Shown: in pieces, positions 34,171 to 42,359 of the stretch
Numbering within the stretch: position 1 is the first letter of the stretch
Layout of the letters: each line of letters starts with the position of its first letter
Source: an uncultured Desulfovibrio sp.
GTDB taxonomy: Bacteria; Desulfobacterota; Desulfovibrionia; Desulfovibrionales; Desulfovibrionaceae
DNA length: 49,169 nucleotides
Direction of reading: 5' to 3'
Assembly (NCBI GenBank): GCA_910587035.1
Contig: CAJUMQ010000018.1
Coordinates: 1-49,169, forward strand
Translations under genes and position numbers: made by a program
The notes under the pieces: model-generated
Told to the model about the DNA's origin: nothing
The model's input: the letters and a program-made list of their open reading frames with translations, nothing else
Databases searched by the model: none

Positions 34171-34315
34171 CTGCTACATGCAATATATACTGTCCAAAAT
34201 GTTCTGTAACAGATTGAACATGAGTTGCCTGGAGAAAGCATCGTGCAGCATTAACTTCCAAAACTCAAGCTTTGAACGTATTATTGCCCCTGGTTCGTCT
34301 ATGCAGGAGTTGTAA

Positions 34316-35485
34316 ATGAAATTTTGCCTACTCAGCAACCAGTTGCGCTCCATGGCCATCTTCTGGCGGGTACTGATCACCACACTGGTTGCCAGAAAAA
34401 TAAACGTCATCTGCATTGCCCCTCCGGGTGATGCGGACTCCGCCCAGGCGCTTGAAAAAATGGGCGCTAAAGTATTTAAGTTTTCCCTGGACCGCAAGGG
34501 TCTTAATCCTGCCAGGGACATGGCGAGCATAATGGCAATCTTCCGTCTGCTCAAAAAGGAGCGGCCGGACATTCTCTTTGCCACCACCATCAAGCCTGTG
34601 ATCTATGGCTGCATGGCCGCGCATTATGCAGGAGTGCCGGGAATATTCGCAACCATCACCGGTCTTGGCTATGCCTTTGAGGCAGACAGCATCCTGAAAA
34701 AGGCGCTCAATCACGCAAGCGTTCTTCTCTACAGAACAGCCCTTTACAATGCCAATGGCGTTTTTTTCCAGAACCAGGATGATGAGCGCCTGTTCAGGGA
34801 AAGGCACATAATCACATCCCGCAATAAGGTATTCCGCACCCGGGGCACAGGCGTGGACACGCAAAGGTTCGCGCAGGCTCCATTTCCACCGCTGCCACCA
34901 GATGGGGAGTTCGTCTTTCTTCTCACAGGCAGGCTGCTGATGGCCAAGGGACTGGAGGAATATGCCAGCGCGGCAGCCAGGCTCAAGCATAAGTACCCTT
35001 TCGCAAAATTCCGGCTCCTTGGCCCGCCTGAGCATGGTCCCGGGCATGTGCCAGCCGACATGCTCACCCGATGGCAGGAGGATGGAAGCATCGAGTATCT
35101 TGGAGAATGCCGGGATGTGCGCCCATATATCGCAGCCAGCCATGTGGCGGTATTGCCATCCTGGCGCGAGGGTGTGCCAACTGCCATCATGGAGGCCATG
35201 AGCATGGGTCGCCCCTGTGTGGTCACAGATGTTCCAGGCTGCCGGGAGGTGGTGAAAAATGGCGAAAATGGCTGGATTGCCAGCCCCAAAGATGCCGCAT
35301 CCCTTGCGGATGCAATGGAAAAATTTTTGCTGGATCCCAGCTCAATATACGTCATGGGGCAAAAAAGCCGTCAACTGGCAGTGGACAAATTTGATGCCGA
35401 CAAGGTTGCCGACGGCATCATAAGGGATATGCAAAGCGTTTTTCCAGACAGAAAAAAATGGCCAGATCCTGGGAGTGACAAATGA
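34316..35485 (+). CDS. glycosyltransferase family 4
   Basis: This 389-aa GT-B-fold enzyme transfers a sugar from a nucleotide donor to a lipid-linked acceptor at the cytoplasmic membrane face. The N-terminal half is of the Glyco_trans_4 type (MKFCLLSNQLRSMAIF..., LFATTIKPVIYGCMAAHYAGVPGIFATITGLGYAF). The C-terminal donor domain has FLLTGRLLMAKGLEEY and the retaining-enzyme motif LPSWREGVPTAIMEAMSMGRPCVVTDVPGCREVV. AGGAG precedes the ATG. Its TGA overlaps the next ATG (ATGA), and the partner makes the lipid-linked first sugar. Confidence 0.9.
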   Translation: MKFCLLSNQLRSMAIFWRVLITTLVARKINVICIAPPGDADSAQALEKMGAKVFKFSLDRKGLNPARDMASIMAIFRLLKKERPDILFATTIKPVIYGCMAAHYAGVPGIFATITGLGYAFEADSILKKALNHASVLLYRTALYNANGVFFQNQDDERLFRERHIITSRNKVFRTRGTGVDTQRFAQAPFPPLPPDGEFVFLLTGRLLMAKGLEEYASAAARLKHKYPFAKFRLLGPPEHGPGHVPADMLTRWQEDGSIEYLGECRDVRPYIAASHVAVLPSWREGVPTAIMEAMSMGRPCVVTDVPGCREVVKNGENGWIASPKDAASLADAMEKFLLDPSSIYVMGQKSRQLAVDKFDADKVADGIIRDMQSVFPDRKKWPDPGSDK

Positions 35486-36831
35486 TAAGCGGATACCGCA
35501 AGGCCCTTTTGCAGTGCCTTGACATCTTCTGCATACTGCTTGCCCTGACCATCTCCGGCATGACGACAATCGCGCCGGATTTGAGCGTTTTTCAGGACTA
35601 CACGGGCGCATCCCTGTTCACTTTGTTCTTCTACATGCTATTTTTGTATATTCTTGATGCCTACAGTGTCGGGCTTGAGGACTTTCGTGACACCACCGGC
35701 AGGGTGCTGATTGCCTGTGTGCTTGGCATCATCTCATCAGCCACGGCATCCTATGCCTTCGATCACTGGCGCTTTGACCGCGAGACACTGCTGCTGCTGT
35801 TCACATTGTCCCTGGTGTTTTGTCTTGGCTGGCGCTGGCTGTATTATATCAATGCGGACAGGCTCACCCATCCCCTCCGGGTGCTCCTGGTTGGCGCAGA
35901 CAGGGAGGGCAAGGTGCGCAAGCTTCTGGCGGAGGGGCTGCCAAAGGCGCAAATTCTCGGATATGTGGGCGAGTCCGAGGGCGATGCCGTGCCGGAGCAC
36001 AGGATTGGCCCATCCTTTATGGTTCTTCAGGCTGCCAGGGATAAAAAGGCGACAATGATTGTTCTGCTGCCTGATGCGCCACTTGATGATGATATTGCCC
36101 ACGAGCTTCTTGAGGCCAAGCTGCACGGCGCCATGGTGGTGGATATACGATCATTTTATGAGCATGTTGTGCAAAGATTGCCCCTGTCGCAGATCAACGA
36201 TGAATGGCTGTTGCAGACAGAGGGCTTTTCCCTCAACACCAGGGGCTCCCTGCGCAGGCTGAAAAGGGCCCTTGATGTCATGCTCTCCCTTGGGCTGCTG
36301 GTGCTTACACTGCCAATTACCATCCTGGCTGCGCTTATTGTGCGCCTGGAATCGCCAGGCCCCGTGATTTACCGCCAGGATCGCGTTGGTCTGCATGAAA
36401 AGGAGTTCACAGTCTACAAGTTCCGGTCAATGCGGGCCGATGCTGAAAAGAATGGCGCGGTTTGGGCCGCCTCCAATGATGCCAGAGTCACACGTTTCGG
36501 CAAATTCATGCGCAAGGTGCGCATAGACGAACTCCCCCAGCTCTGGAATGTGCTCAAGGGAGACATGAGCTTTATTGGCCCCAGGCCTGAAAGGATGGCC
36601 TTTGTCCGGCAGCTGAAAAAAACCATACCCTATTACAGCTTGAGACATACGGTAAAACCTGGTCTGACCGGATGGGCCCAGGTATGCTATCCATATGGTG
36701 CCTCTGAGGAAGATGCCAGACGCAAGCTGGAATATGATTTGTACTACATCAAGAACATTTCCCTGCTGCTGGATTTGCGCATTCTTTTCAAGACTGCCGG
36801 TGTAATTCTCTTTCCGCGCGGAGCGCGTTAA
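35482..36831 (+). CDS. polyprenyl glycosylphosphotransferase (bacterial sugar transferase)
   Basis: This 449-aa WbaP/WcaJ-like enzyme attaches the first sugar-1-phosphate to undecaprenyl phosphate, starting a polysaccharide repeat unit. The N-terminus has four membrane segments (to about residue 130), a middle CoA-binding-like region (LRVLLVGADREGKVRKLLAEG) and the catalytic domain after about residue 255. That domain carries RALDVMLSLGLLVLTLPI, YKFRSMRADAE, RKVRIDELPQLWNVLKGDMSFIGPRPER and GLTGWAQV. The DELPQ and PRPE motifs are intact. It is translationally coupled to the glycosyltransferase. Confidence 0.93.
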   Translation: MISGYRKALLQCLDIFCILLALTISGMTTIAPDLSVFQDYTGASLFTLFFYMLFLYILDAYSVGLEDFRDTTGRVLIACVLGIISSATASYAFDHWRFDRETLLLLFTLSLVFCLGWRWLYYINADRLTHPLRVLLVGADREGKVRKLLAEGLPKAQILGYVGESEGDAVPEHRIGPSFMVLQAARDKKATMIVLLPDAPLDDDIAHELLEAKLHGAMVVDIRSFYEHVVQRLPLSQINDEWLLQTEGFSLNTRGSLRRLKRALDVMLSLGLLVLTLPITILAALIVRLESPGPVIYRQDRVGLHEKEFTVYKFRSMRADAEKNGAVWAASNDARVTRFGKFMRKVRIDELPQLWNVLKGDMSFIGPRPERMAFVRQLKKTIPYYSLRHTVKPGLTGWAQVCYPYGASEEDARRKLEYDLYYIKNISLLLDLRILFKTAGVILFPRGAR

Positions 36832-36855
36832 CCACCATGATGCCCAAGAGTTGAA

Positions 36856-37986
36856 ATGGCTGGCGGATTGTGGACAAGACAGCTTTTGGCCCTTGTCATA
36901 AAGGAGTTTGACGAGATCAGAAGAGATCCGTCATCCTATCTGGTAGCCTTTGTCCTGCCCCTGATTTTTCTGCTGCTTTTTGGCTATGGCATCAAGCTGG
37001 ATGCTGGTGTGCTGCCCGTGGCAATTCTGGACAAAAGCGGCGGTGTGCGCTCACTGGCTCTGGCAGCCAATTTTGCCCATTCCCCCTGGTTTGACACGTG
37101 CACTGTCTCCACCATGACTGAGGCAGGCAGGCTGATGAGTGATTCAAAAGTCCAGGGCGTGGTCGTCATTCGTGAAAATTTTGATCGCCAGCTGGCAGCA
37201 GGGGGTACTGGGGACATCCAGTTGGTTGTTGATGGCTCCGAGCCTAACAATGCCAACTATATCCGCAACTATTCCCAAAGCGTCATAACCAACTGGCAGG
37301 CAACTTCCGGCCCTGGCGGCCAGGCAGCCAGCCCGCCAATCAATCTGGAAGCCAGGATCTGGTACAATCCCACTGCCAAAAGCGAACGCTTTCTGGTCCC
37401 AGGCTCAATCACTGTCATCATGACATTGATTGGCACCCTGCTGACATCACTTGTATTTGCAAGAGAGTGGGAACGGGGCACAATGGAGGCTCTCATTGCC
37501 ACCCCGGTAACCAGAATGCAACTTTTGCTGGGCAAGCTTATACCTTACTTCTGCATGGGCATGGTGAGCATGGCCCTATGTGTTCTGGCCGCAGTAATCC
37601 TCTTCAAAGTGCCATTTCGGGGCTCAATCTTCGCGCTATTGCTCATCTCCACAATTTTCATGCTCAGCGCCCTTGGCCAGGGGCTGCTGATTTCCGTTTG
37701 CCTGCGTGGCCAGCTGGTGGCAGCGGAGGCTGGACTGTTCACCGGGTTTCTGCCCGCGCTCATGCTGTCCGGCTTTGTCTTTGATATTGACAGCATGGCG
37801 TGGCCCATCCAAATTCTGACAAGATTTTTGCCGGCAAGATATTTCAACACCTGCCTGCGCACAATTTTTCTGGCGGGGGACGATTGGGATATTTTTGCTC
37901 CCAGTCTGCTTTTCATGGGACTTCTTGCAGCCATACTGCTCAGTATTGTCTATAAAAAAATTGTCAAAACCCTGCCTGCGTCATGA
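36856..37986 (+). CDS. ABC-2 type transporter permease (first of pair)
   Basis: This 376-aa inner-membrane protein is of the YhhJ/YbhS type: an N-terminal helix (SSYLVAFVLPLIFLLLFGYGI), a large extracytoplasmic domain of about 150 residues, and five C-terminal helices with the ABC-2 hallmark EWERGTMEALIATPVTRMQLLLGKLIPYF. Such permeases pair with a cytoplasmic ATPase and often a membrane-fusion protein to export drugs or lipids. It overlaps the second permease as ATGA. Neither an ATPase nor an HlyD-type gene is next to it. Confidence 0.88.
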   Translation: MAGGLWTRQLLALVIKEFDEIRRDPSSYLVAFVLPLIFLLLFGYGIKLDAGVLPVAILDKSGGVRSLALAANFAHSPWFDTCTVSTMTEAGRLMSDSKVQGVVVIRENFDRQLAAGGTGDIQLVVDGSEPNNANYIRNYSQSVITNWQATSGPGGQAASPPINLEARIWYNPTAKSERFLVPGSITVIMTLIGTLLTSLVFAREWERGTMEALIATPVTRMQLLLGKLIPYFCMGMVSMALCVLAAVILFKVPFRGSIFALLLISTIFMLSALGQGLLISVCLRGQLVAAEAGLFTGFLPALMLSGFVFDIDSMAWPIQILTRFLPARYFNTCLRTIFLAGDDWDIFAPSLLFMGLLAAILLSIVYKKIVKTLPAS

Positions 37987-39122
37987 ATATGCATATTTTA
38001 AACTTGAGGCGCATGGCCACCATCGTGCAAAAGGAGCTGCTGGTTCTGCTCTGTAATCCTACCTCCAGATTTCTGATTATTATGCCGCCTCTGTTGCAGA
38101 TAATCATTTTTGGCTGGGCAGCCACCATGGAGGTCAAAAATGTACATGTGGCCTATGTCAATCATGATAATGGCCTGTGGAGTCGTGAGCTCATTCATCG
38201 CCTGGATGGCTCGCCCACCTTTAAAAGCATTGTCGAGTTAAATGGCCAGCAGGAAATCAAGGATGTCATAGATGACCAGAAGGCGCTTTTCGCCCTCGTG
38301 TTTGATCAGGATTTCTCAAGAAGGATTGAAAAGGGCATGCCTGCCCAGGTGCAGATAATCCTGGATGGGCGCAGATCCAATGCCGCGCAGATCGCTGCTT
38401 CCTATGTGTCGGAAATTGTCCAGGATATTGGTTCTGGCACGCCCCTCGCAACCACTATAAACAAAAACACGGCTGGGATGCCATCCGTCAATATCGATAT
38501 TCGCTGCTGGTTTAATCCCAATCTGGATTTCCAATGGTTTTTTCTGCCCAATCTCATTGGCATGATTAGCCTGATGCTTGGTCTTGTTGTCACGGGTCTA
38601 TCCGTGGCAAGGGAACGCGAGATTGGCACTTTTGACCAGCTGCTGGTCTCTCCTGCAACTCCCACGGAAATCGCCCTGGCCAAGCTGGTTCCAGGCTGTC
38701 TCATTGGACTTGCCCATGGCACCATTTTTATCCTGATTGCGGTTTTTGGCTTTGGTGTGCCTCTCAACGGCTCGGTGTTGCTTCTTTACACAGCCATGTT
38801 ACTTTTCGCCTTTGCCTCGGGGGCAGTTGGCCTGATGGTCTCATCAGTATCCGCAACCCAGCAGCAGGCCTTTCTCGGGGCCTTTACCATCGGCGTACCC
38901 TGCATACTCATATCCGGCGCTGTCACACCCCTGATCAATATGCCGGTATTGCTGCAATATGGCAGTGAACTAAACCCCATGCGCCATTTCACGGCCATTG
39001 TCCAGGGCGTTTTTCTGAAAGACATAACAGTGCCAGCAGCCATGACAAGCCTCGGCAAAATAATGCTCATAAGCCTTGTGGCAACCAGTGTGGCCGTGTG
39101 GATGTTCAAAAGGAGGAGATAG
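37983..39122 (+). CDS. ABC-2 type transporter permease (second of pair)
   Basis: This 379-aa partner of the preceding permease has the same architecture: an N-terminal helix (FLIIMPPLLQIIIFGWAA), an extracytoplasmic domain, and C-terminal helices including GLSVAREREIGTFDQLLVSPATPTEIALAKLVPG. It resembles YbhR. The two probably form a heterodimeric channel. The gene ends the cluster; inverted repeat R3 follows within about 100 bp. Confidence 0.88.
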   Translation: MNMHILNLRRMATIVQKELLVLLCNPTSRFLIIMPPLLQIIIFGWAATMEVKNVHVAYVNHDNGLWSRELIHRLDGSPTFKSIVELNGQQEIKDVIDDQKALFALVFDQDFSRRIEKGMPAQVQIILDGRRSNAAQIAASYVSEIVQDIGSGTPLATTINKNTAGMPSVNIDIRCWFNPNLDFQWFFLPNLIGMISLMLGLVVTGLSVAREREIGTFDQLLVSPATPTEIALAKLVPGCLIGLAHGTIFILIAVFGFGVPLNGSVLLLYTAMLLFAFASGAVGLMVSSVSATQQQAFLGAFTIGVPCILISGAVTPLINMPVLLQYGSELNPMRHFTAIVQGVFLKDITVPAAMTSLGKIMLISLVATSVAVWMFKRRR

Positions 39123-39225
39123 ATATTACTGCGCTCAATAATTCATAAATCAACATGGCTATATAATGCCAGTCAAGCGGATTGTTGGGCTTAAACCAAC
39201 ACACTTTATAGCATGTATCAGATGG

Positions 39226-39352
39226 AATTGTCCCAATTTCAGCCATACGGCCTAGCGTTTCACAGCAAAACGCGGTTTTGCTGTTCGCCATTGGCCGCCC
39301 AGTCCGTTCCCGCAGCCGGGCGCACATGTCTATTTCAATAGACATGTGCTAT
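39226..39352 (-). repeat. dispersed intergenic repeat R, copy R3 (inverted relative to R2)
   Basis: This is the inverted counterpart of 34042-34170. It keeps the perfect palindrome GCAAAACGCGGTTTTGC and ends in a 13-bp perfect stem (39322-39334 with 39337-39349, core ACATGTCTATT) that is degenerate in R2. With R2 it brackets the four-gene polysaccharide and ABC-2 cluster. The gene-free stretch 39123-39395 contains nothing else that I recognise. Confidence 0.75.
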
Positions 39353-39395
39353 GGAATACATCGCGGCCATTCCTGGAAACTGGCAGATCACCGCT

Positions 39396-40277
39396 TTACT
39401 TTTTGCCCTTGTCCGACTGAGCTGGATTTACATATAGCCAGAATATTGCAGAACGTATGACAGGTTTGAGCTCTCCATCCGGGCCCTTTAGCGGCGCGCC
39501 ATCAATATTTGCCTCACAATACCACCAGCCGGGTTTGTCCAGCACAAAACTGAACTGTCCGGCCTGATCCGTTCTGGCAGCCAGTGTTTCATGCCATCTT
39601 GTCTGCGCTTCAATGCGGGGTGAATTGATGCGGCCCATGCTGATTGTCACATCCGGAGCTGGCTTGCCATCCAGAAGCACTCTTCCGGAAAAGGCGGCTG
39701 GCGCAGAGAGGCCAAACGGACGGCTAAGAGGCAGAATTTCAAATGATTGCCCTGCCGGGAGATGCCAGCCTGCGTCGGTGGCCACTGGCAGGACAACCTT
39801 GACCTGATGCTGGTGATAGATTCCTTTCTCCTCATCCCACCAGGGTTTTGCGTCCATTATAAACTGGTAGAGACCGGCTTTTTCCAGGGCCATGTTTACG
39901 CCCCAGGCCTTTTTGTCCCTGTAACGGATTTCCTCAATGTCTCCCAGCAGATCAATCCGGCCAAAGTTTGCAGATTCCCCCCCTGGCGCGTGCATGAAAG
40001 CGGCCATGGTTTGTGGCATATCCATATCCATGCCGACATTGGCGTATGGATCCATCATGCTTATTAGAATGTCGACTTCCGGGGAATCAGTTTTGGCACC
40101 GGCACGCCCTCTGGGCTTATTTTTATCCTCACTGCTGACATCCATTTTTTCAAGCCAGGGTATGCTGGGCAGTAAAACTGTGACGCCATGTCCCCTGCCT
40201 GGATCAGCATGAGGTGTGCCAGATAAAAAAAGAAGAGAAAAGAGCAGGATACTGGAAAAAAGACATGTGGTTTTCAT
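39396..40277 (-). CDS. DUF4198-like exported protein (possible Ni/Co uptake component)
   Basis: This 293-aa protein has a signal peptide (LFSSILLFSLLFLSGTPHADPG) and His/Met-rich stretches in the mature N-terminus (DPYANVGMDMDMPQTMAAFMHAP). The body matches the DUF4198/NikK-like pattern GLYQFIMDAKPWWDEEKGIYHQHQVKVVLPV. A beta-sandwich region follows (FSGRVLLDGKPAPDVTISMGRI). The family often accompanies nickel or cobalt transporters; none is adjacent here, so the role is inferred only from the family. The ribosome site is weak. The open frame runs far upstream to 41786, but that part crosses a tRNA fragment and the opposite-strand integrase. Confidence 0.75.
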   Translation of the reverse strand: MKTTCLFSSILLFSLLFLSGTPHADPGRGHGVTVLLPSIPWLEKMDVSSEDKNKPRGRAGAKTDSPEVDILISMMDPYANVGMDMDMPQTMAAFMHAPGGESANFGRIDLLGDIEEIRYRDKKAWGVNMALEKAGLYQFIMDAKPWWDEEKGIYHQHQVKVVLPVATDAGWHLPAGQSFEILPLSRPFGLSAPAAFSGRVLLDGKPAPDVTISMGRINSPRIEAQTRWHETLAARTDQAGQFSFVLDKPGWWYCEANIDGAPLKGPDGELKPVIRSAIFWLYVNPAQSDKGKK

Positions 40278-40358
40278 GGGGGCAAAACCTGCTGCATACT
40301 GCCGGGTGCGCGGCATTTCCACAAAAAAAGGCACCCGATAGAGCGGATGCCTGAAATA

Positions 40359-40404
40359 TGGCGCGCCCGGAGAGATTCGAACTCCCGACCCACAGGTTCG
40401 TAGG
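40359..40404 (-). other. 3' half of tRNA-Arg(ACG): attachment site of the element
   Basis: Read on the minus strand, the sequence gives the anticodon loop CTACGAA (anticodon ACG), the 3' anticodon stem, the variable region, a T arm with the TTCGAAT loop, and the acceptor strand CGGGCGC-G-CCA. The 5' half is absent: upstream of the loop the bases cannot pair with CCTGT. Integration by a tyrosine recombinase with crossover in the anticodon loop explains this. The rebuilt full tRNA should be at the far end of the element. Confidence 0.85.
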
Positions 40405-40512
40405 TAATAGGAGGTAAAATGTTTAGTTGCGTCTATACTAATTTGATTGTATATCCATCCGCAATTACTAATTTTTTTTGTAGCTGGCCTAATGTCTCTG
40501 TATCGCGTTTGT

Positions 40513-40561
40513 GTCGCAAACCGGTCGCAAAGTCCGATGTCATGTCGCAATGAGGTCGCAA
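40513..40561 (+). promoter_or_regulatory. four GTCGCAA direct repeats upstream of the integrase
   Basis: GTCGCAA occurs at 40513, 40524, 40544 and 40555, giving start-to-start steps of 11, 20 and 11 bp, all on the same helical face within about one turn multiples. They lie between the tRNA attachment site and the integrase ATG. This layout suits arm-type integrase sites or excisionase sites, or an autoregulatory operator; the last copy ends one base before the ATG. Confidence 0.65.
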
Positions 40562-40562
40562 T

Positions 40563-41756
40563 ATGGGCAAACGTAAATCCACAAAATACCCTGGTGTGCA
40601 AGCTCGTGAAAGCGAGGAACGGAGATTTCGTGGCAGGCCTGACATCTGCTACACCATAGACTATAAGGATGCTACAGGCAAGCGAGTGCGTAAGGACGTA
40701 GGCTGGGCCAGCCAGGGTTTCAGCGCTGCTCTTGCGTCTGAAATGCGGTCGAGGCTGGTGAACGAGGCAAAAACCGCCATTGCAATGGGAGGGGCACTGC
40801 CTCCCCAAGGAATGCGTTGCCCCAACTTTGGCGAAGCATGGGAGAAATATAAAAAAGACTGGCTGCTGGCTAACGGCAAGGATGCAAAATATCCCACCTC
40901 CCTCATCTCCAATCATCTTGCAGGCTTTCTCTCTTTGCCGCTCAACGAGATTACAGCATATCGGATAGACAAGCTTATGAACACCATGCGGAGTGCCGGG
41001 CTTGCCCCTCAAAGTGTGCGAAACACGGTTGGGCTTGTTCGCAGCATCATGCGGCGCATGATGATCTGGAAGCTCTATAATGGACCTCTTCCCTTTGCCG
41101 ACATAACCCTGCCAAAATTGAATAATGCCCGCGAGCGTTTTTTGACTGCTGCCGAAGCCAGAGCCTTGCTGGAGGAATTGCGCAAAAGAAGCGGCCATAC
41201 ATGGATGATGGCCCTCATCAGTCTGCACTGCGGATTGAGGTTTGGCGAAATTGCCCATCTTCGATGGCAGGATATTGATTTTCAGAATATGAATATTTTC
41301 ATTGCGGAATCCAAAAGCGGCAAAGCGCGTCACAGTGTTATGACAGAGGAAGTGGCCAAAGCTTTTTGCAGCCTTGCACCGGGCAACAAAACAGACCTGA
41401 TCTTTCCTTCCAGAACTGGTGGAGTAATGGATGCCGTTTCCAAAGTCTTTTTCCGGGCTGTGGATGCCGTTGGGCTTAACGATACCGGCGAAATCGTAAA
41501 AAAACCTGATGGCAGTCTTGCAAAAATAAAAATCACCGACCGCAGACAAAAGGTCGTTTTTCATACTTTGCGGCACACATACGCCTCCTGGCTTGCCAAA
41601 GGGGGGCTTGGGCAGACAATAATCGCTGATCGGCTTGGCCATCACTCCCTGCAAATGAGCATGAGATACACCCATCTTATGGATGAGAGCAGAAAGGCCA
41701 GCGCGGAGGCAATCAGCAGGATTTTTCATGATGATCTCCCAAAGAATCAATCGTAA
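40563..41756 (+). CDS. tyrosine recombinase / phage-type integrase
   Basis: This 397-aa site-specific recombinase probably inserts and excises the element at tRNA-Arg. A short arm-binding N-terminus (KYPGVQARESEERRFRGRPDICYTIDYKDATGKRVRKDVGW) precedes a core-binding domain (about 90-185) and the catalytic domain. Catalytic residues are Arg in HCGLRFGEI, HxxR in HTLRHTYASW, His in LGHHSLQMSM and Tyr in RYTHLM. All are intact and the length is full. GAGG at 40552-40555 precedes the ATG. Its 3' end overlaps the convergent excisionase-like gene by 44 nt. Confidence 0.93.
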   Translation: MGKRKSTKYPGVQARESEERRFRGRPDICYTIDYKDATGKRVRKDVGWASQGFSAALASEMRSRLVNEAKTAIAMGGALPPQGMRCPNFGEAWEKYKKDWLLANGKDAKYPTSLISNHLAGFLSLPLNEITAYRIDKLMNTMRSAGLAPQSVRNTVGLVRSIMRRMMIWKLYNGPLPFADITLPKLNNARERFLTAAEARALLEELRKRSGHTWMMALISLHCGLRFGEIAHLRWQDIDFQNMNIFIAESKSGKARHSVMTEEVAKAFCSLAPGNKTDLIFPSRTGGVMDAVSKVFFRAVDAVGLNDTGEIVKKPDGSLAKIKITDRRQKVVFHTLRHTYASWLAKGGLGQTIIADRLGHHSLQMSMRYTHLMDESRKASAEAISRIFHDDLPKNQS

Positions 41757-42027
41757 GCACTTTATTGCCGGCAAGCCACTGGTCAAGGTCCACTTTCGAG
41801 TAACGTACTGCCCTGCCTGACTTATGGTATGCAGGCCCCCTTTTTTGTGATCGCCAGGCTCTTAACGTTATTGGAGAAACACCAAGATATTCAGCCGCTT
41901 CGTTATCATTCATCTCTTTTGGAGTTTTTTTTGAGAGTGTAGCTATCGCTGAGCCCACCCCAGACTCAACCGCATCCCGCACGATTTCCCGCAGCCTGTC
42001 AGGACTGATGACAACTACTTCACTCAT
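41713..42027 (-). CDS. excisionase-like helix-turn-helix protein
   Basis: This 104-aa protein has a MerR/HTH_17-type winged helix in its second half (MNDNEAAEYLGVSPITLRAWRSQKRGPAYHKSGRAVRYSKVDLDQWL), the usual form of excisionases and torD-like DNA-binding adaptors. Its N-terminus is a short helix (ISPDRLREIVRDAVESGVGSAIATL). It probably directs excision by the adjacent integrase. The ATG at 42027 has GGAGG upstream and overlaps the previous gene as ATGA. It is the last gene of the minus-strand early operon. Confidence 0.8.
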   Translation of the reverse strand: MSEVVVISPDRLREIVRDAVESGVGSAIATLSKKTPKEMNDNEAAEYLGVSPITLRAWRSQKRGPAYHKSGRAVRYSKVDLDQWLAGNKVLTIDSLGDHHEKSC

Positions 42028-42359
42028 CCTGCCGCCTCCACAAATTCCGCCTTGCCTTCGGCAATCCATGATTCCGGGATATAAAGGGTATGGTTTGCCA
42101 TGCAGTGAGGACACTCCCAGTCCAGTTCCAGCAGCCTGGCGCCATACGCGGCACGCAGGCAATAAGGCACAGAATCGCTCAATTCACGAACATGACGCCG
42201 CATATATATTCGCGCCACATCGCCCGGCTTGCAGGCAACTGGAATGGGCTCATTTTTTATAAAATCATATCTCGCCGGAGGTGGGGTAGCCAGCAGCCGC
42301 AAATGCTTGTAACGCCAGTCTGCCTTTCTTTTTGGCGGTTCAACCCGATTCCAGTTCAT
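42024..42359 (-). CDS. hypothetical protein with CxxC pair, 111 aa
   Basis: I do not recognise this protein. It is soluble, basic at the N-terminus (PPKRKADWRYKHLRLL), with a CPHC pair near residue 85 (LDWECPHCMANHTLYIP) and a lone Cys at KPGDVARI's upstream VACKP and another at VPYCLRAAYG, so a zinc site is possible. It overlaps both neighbours by four nucleotides (ATGA) within the early operon, which supports it being a real gene. Confidence 0.6.
   Translation of the reverse strand: MNWNRVEPPKRKADWRYKHLRLLATPPPARYDFIKNEPIPVACKPGDVARIYMRRHVRELSDSVPYCLRAAYGARLLELDWECPHCMANHTLYIPESWIAEGKAEFVEAAG

Noticed and set aside
33957..34217. Plus-strand 86-codon frame inside repeat R2
   Set aside because: There is no ribosome site and it lies in a dispersed repeat; treated as repeat sequence and discussed only as a finding.
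39396..41786. A 796-codon open frame on the minus strand
   Set aside because: Only the last 293 codons look like a protein. The rest is antisense to the integrase and crosses the tRNA-Arg half, so it is a chance open frame.
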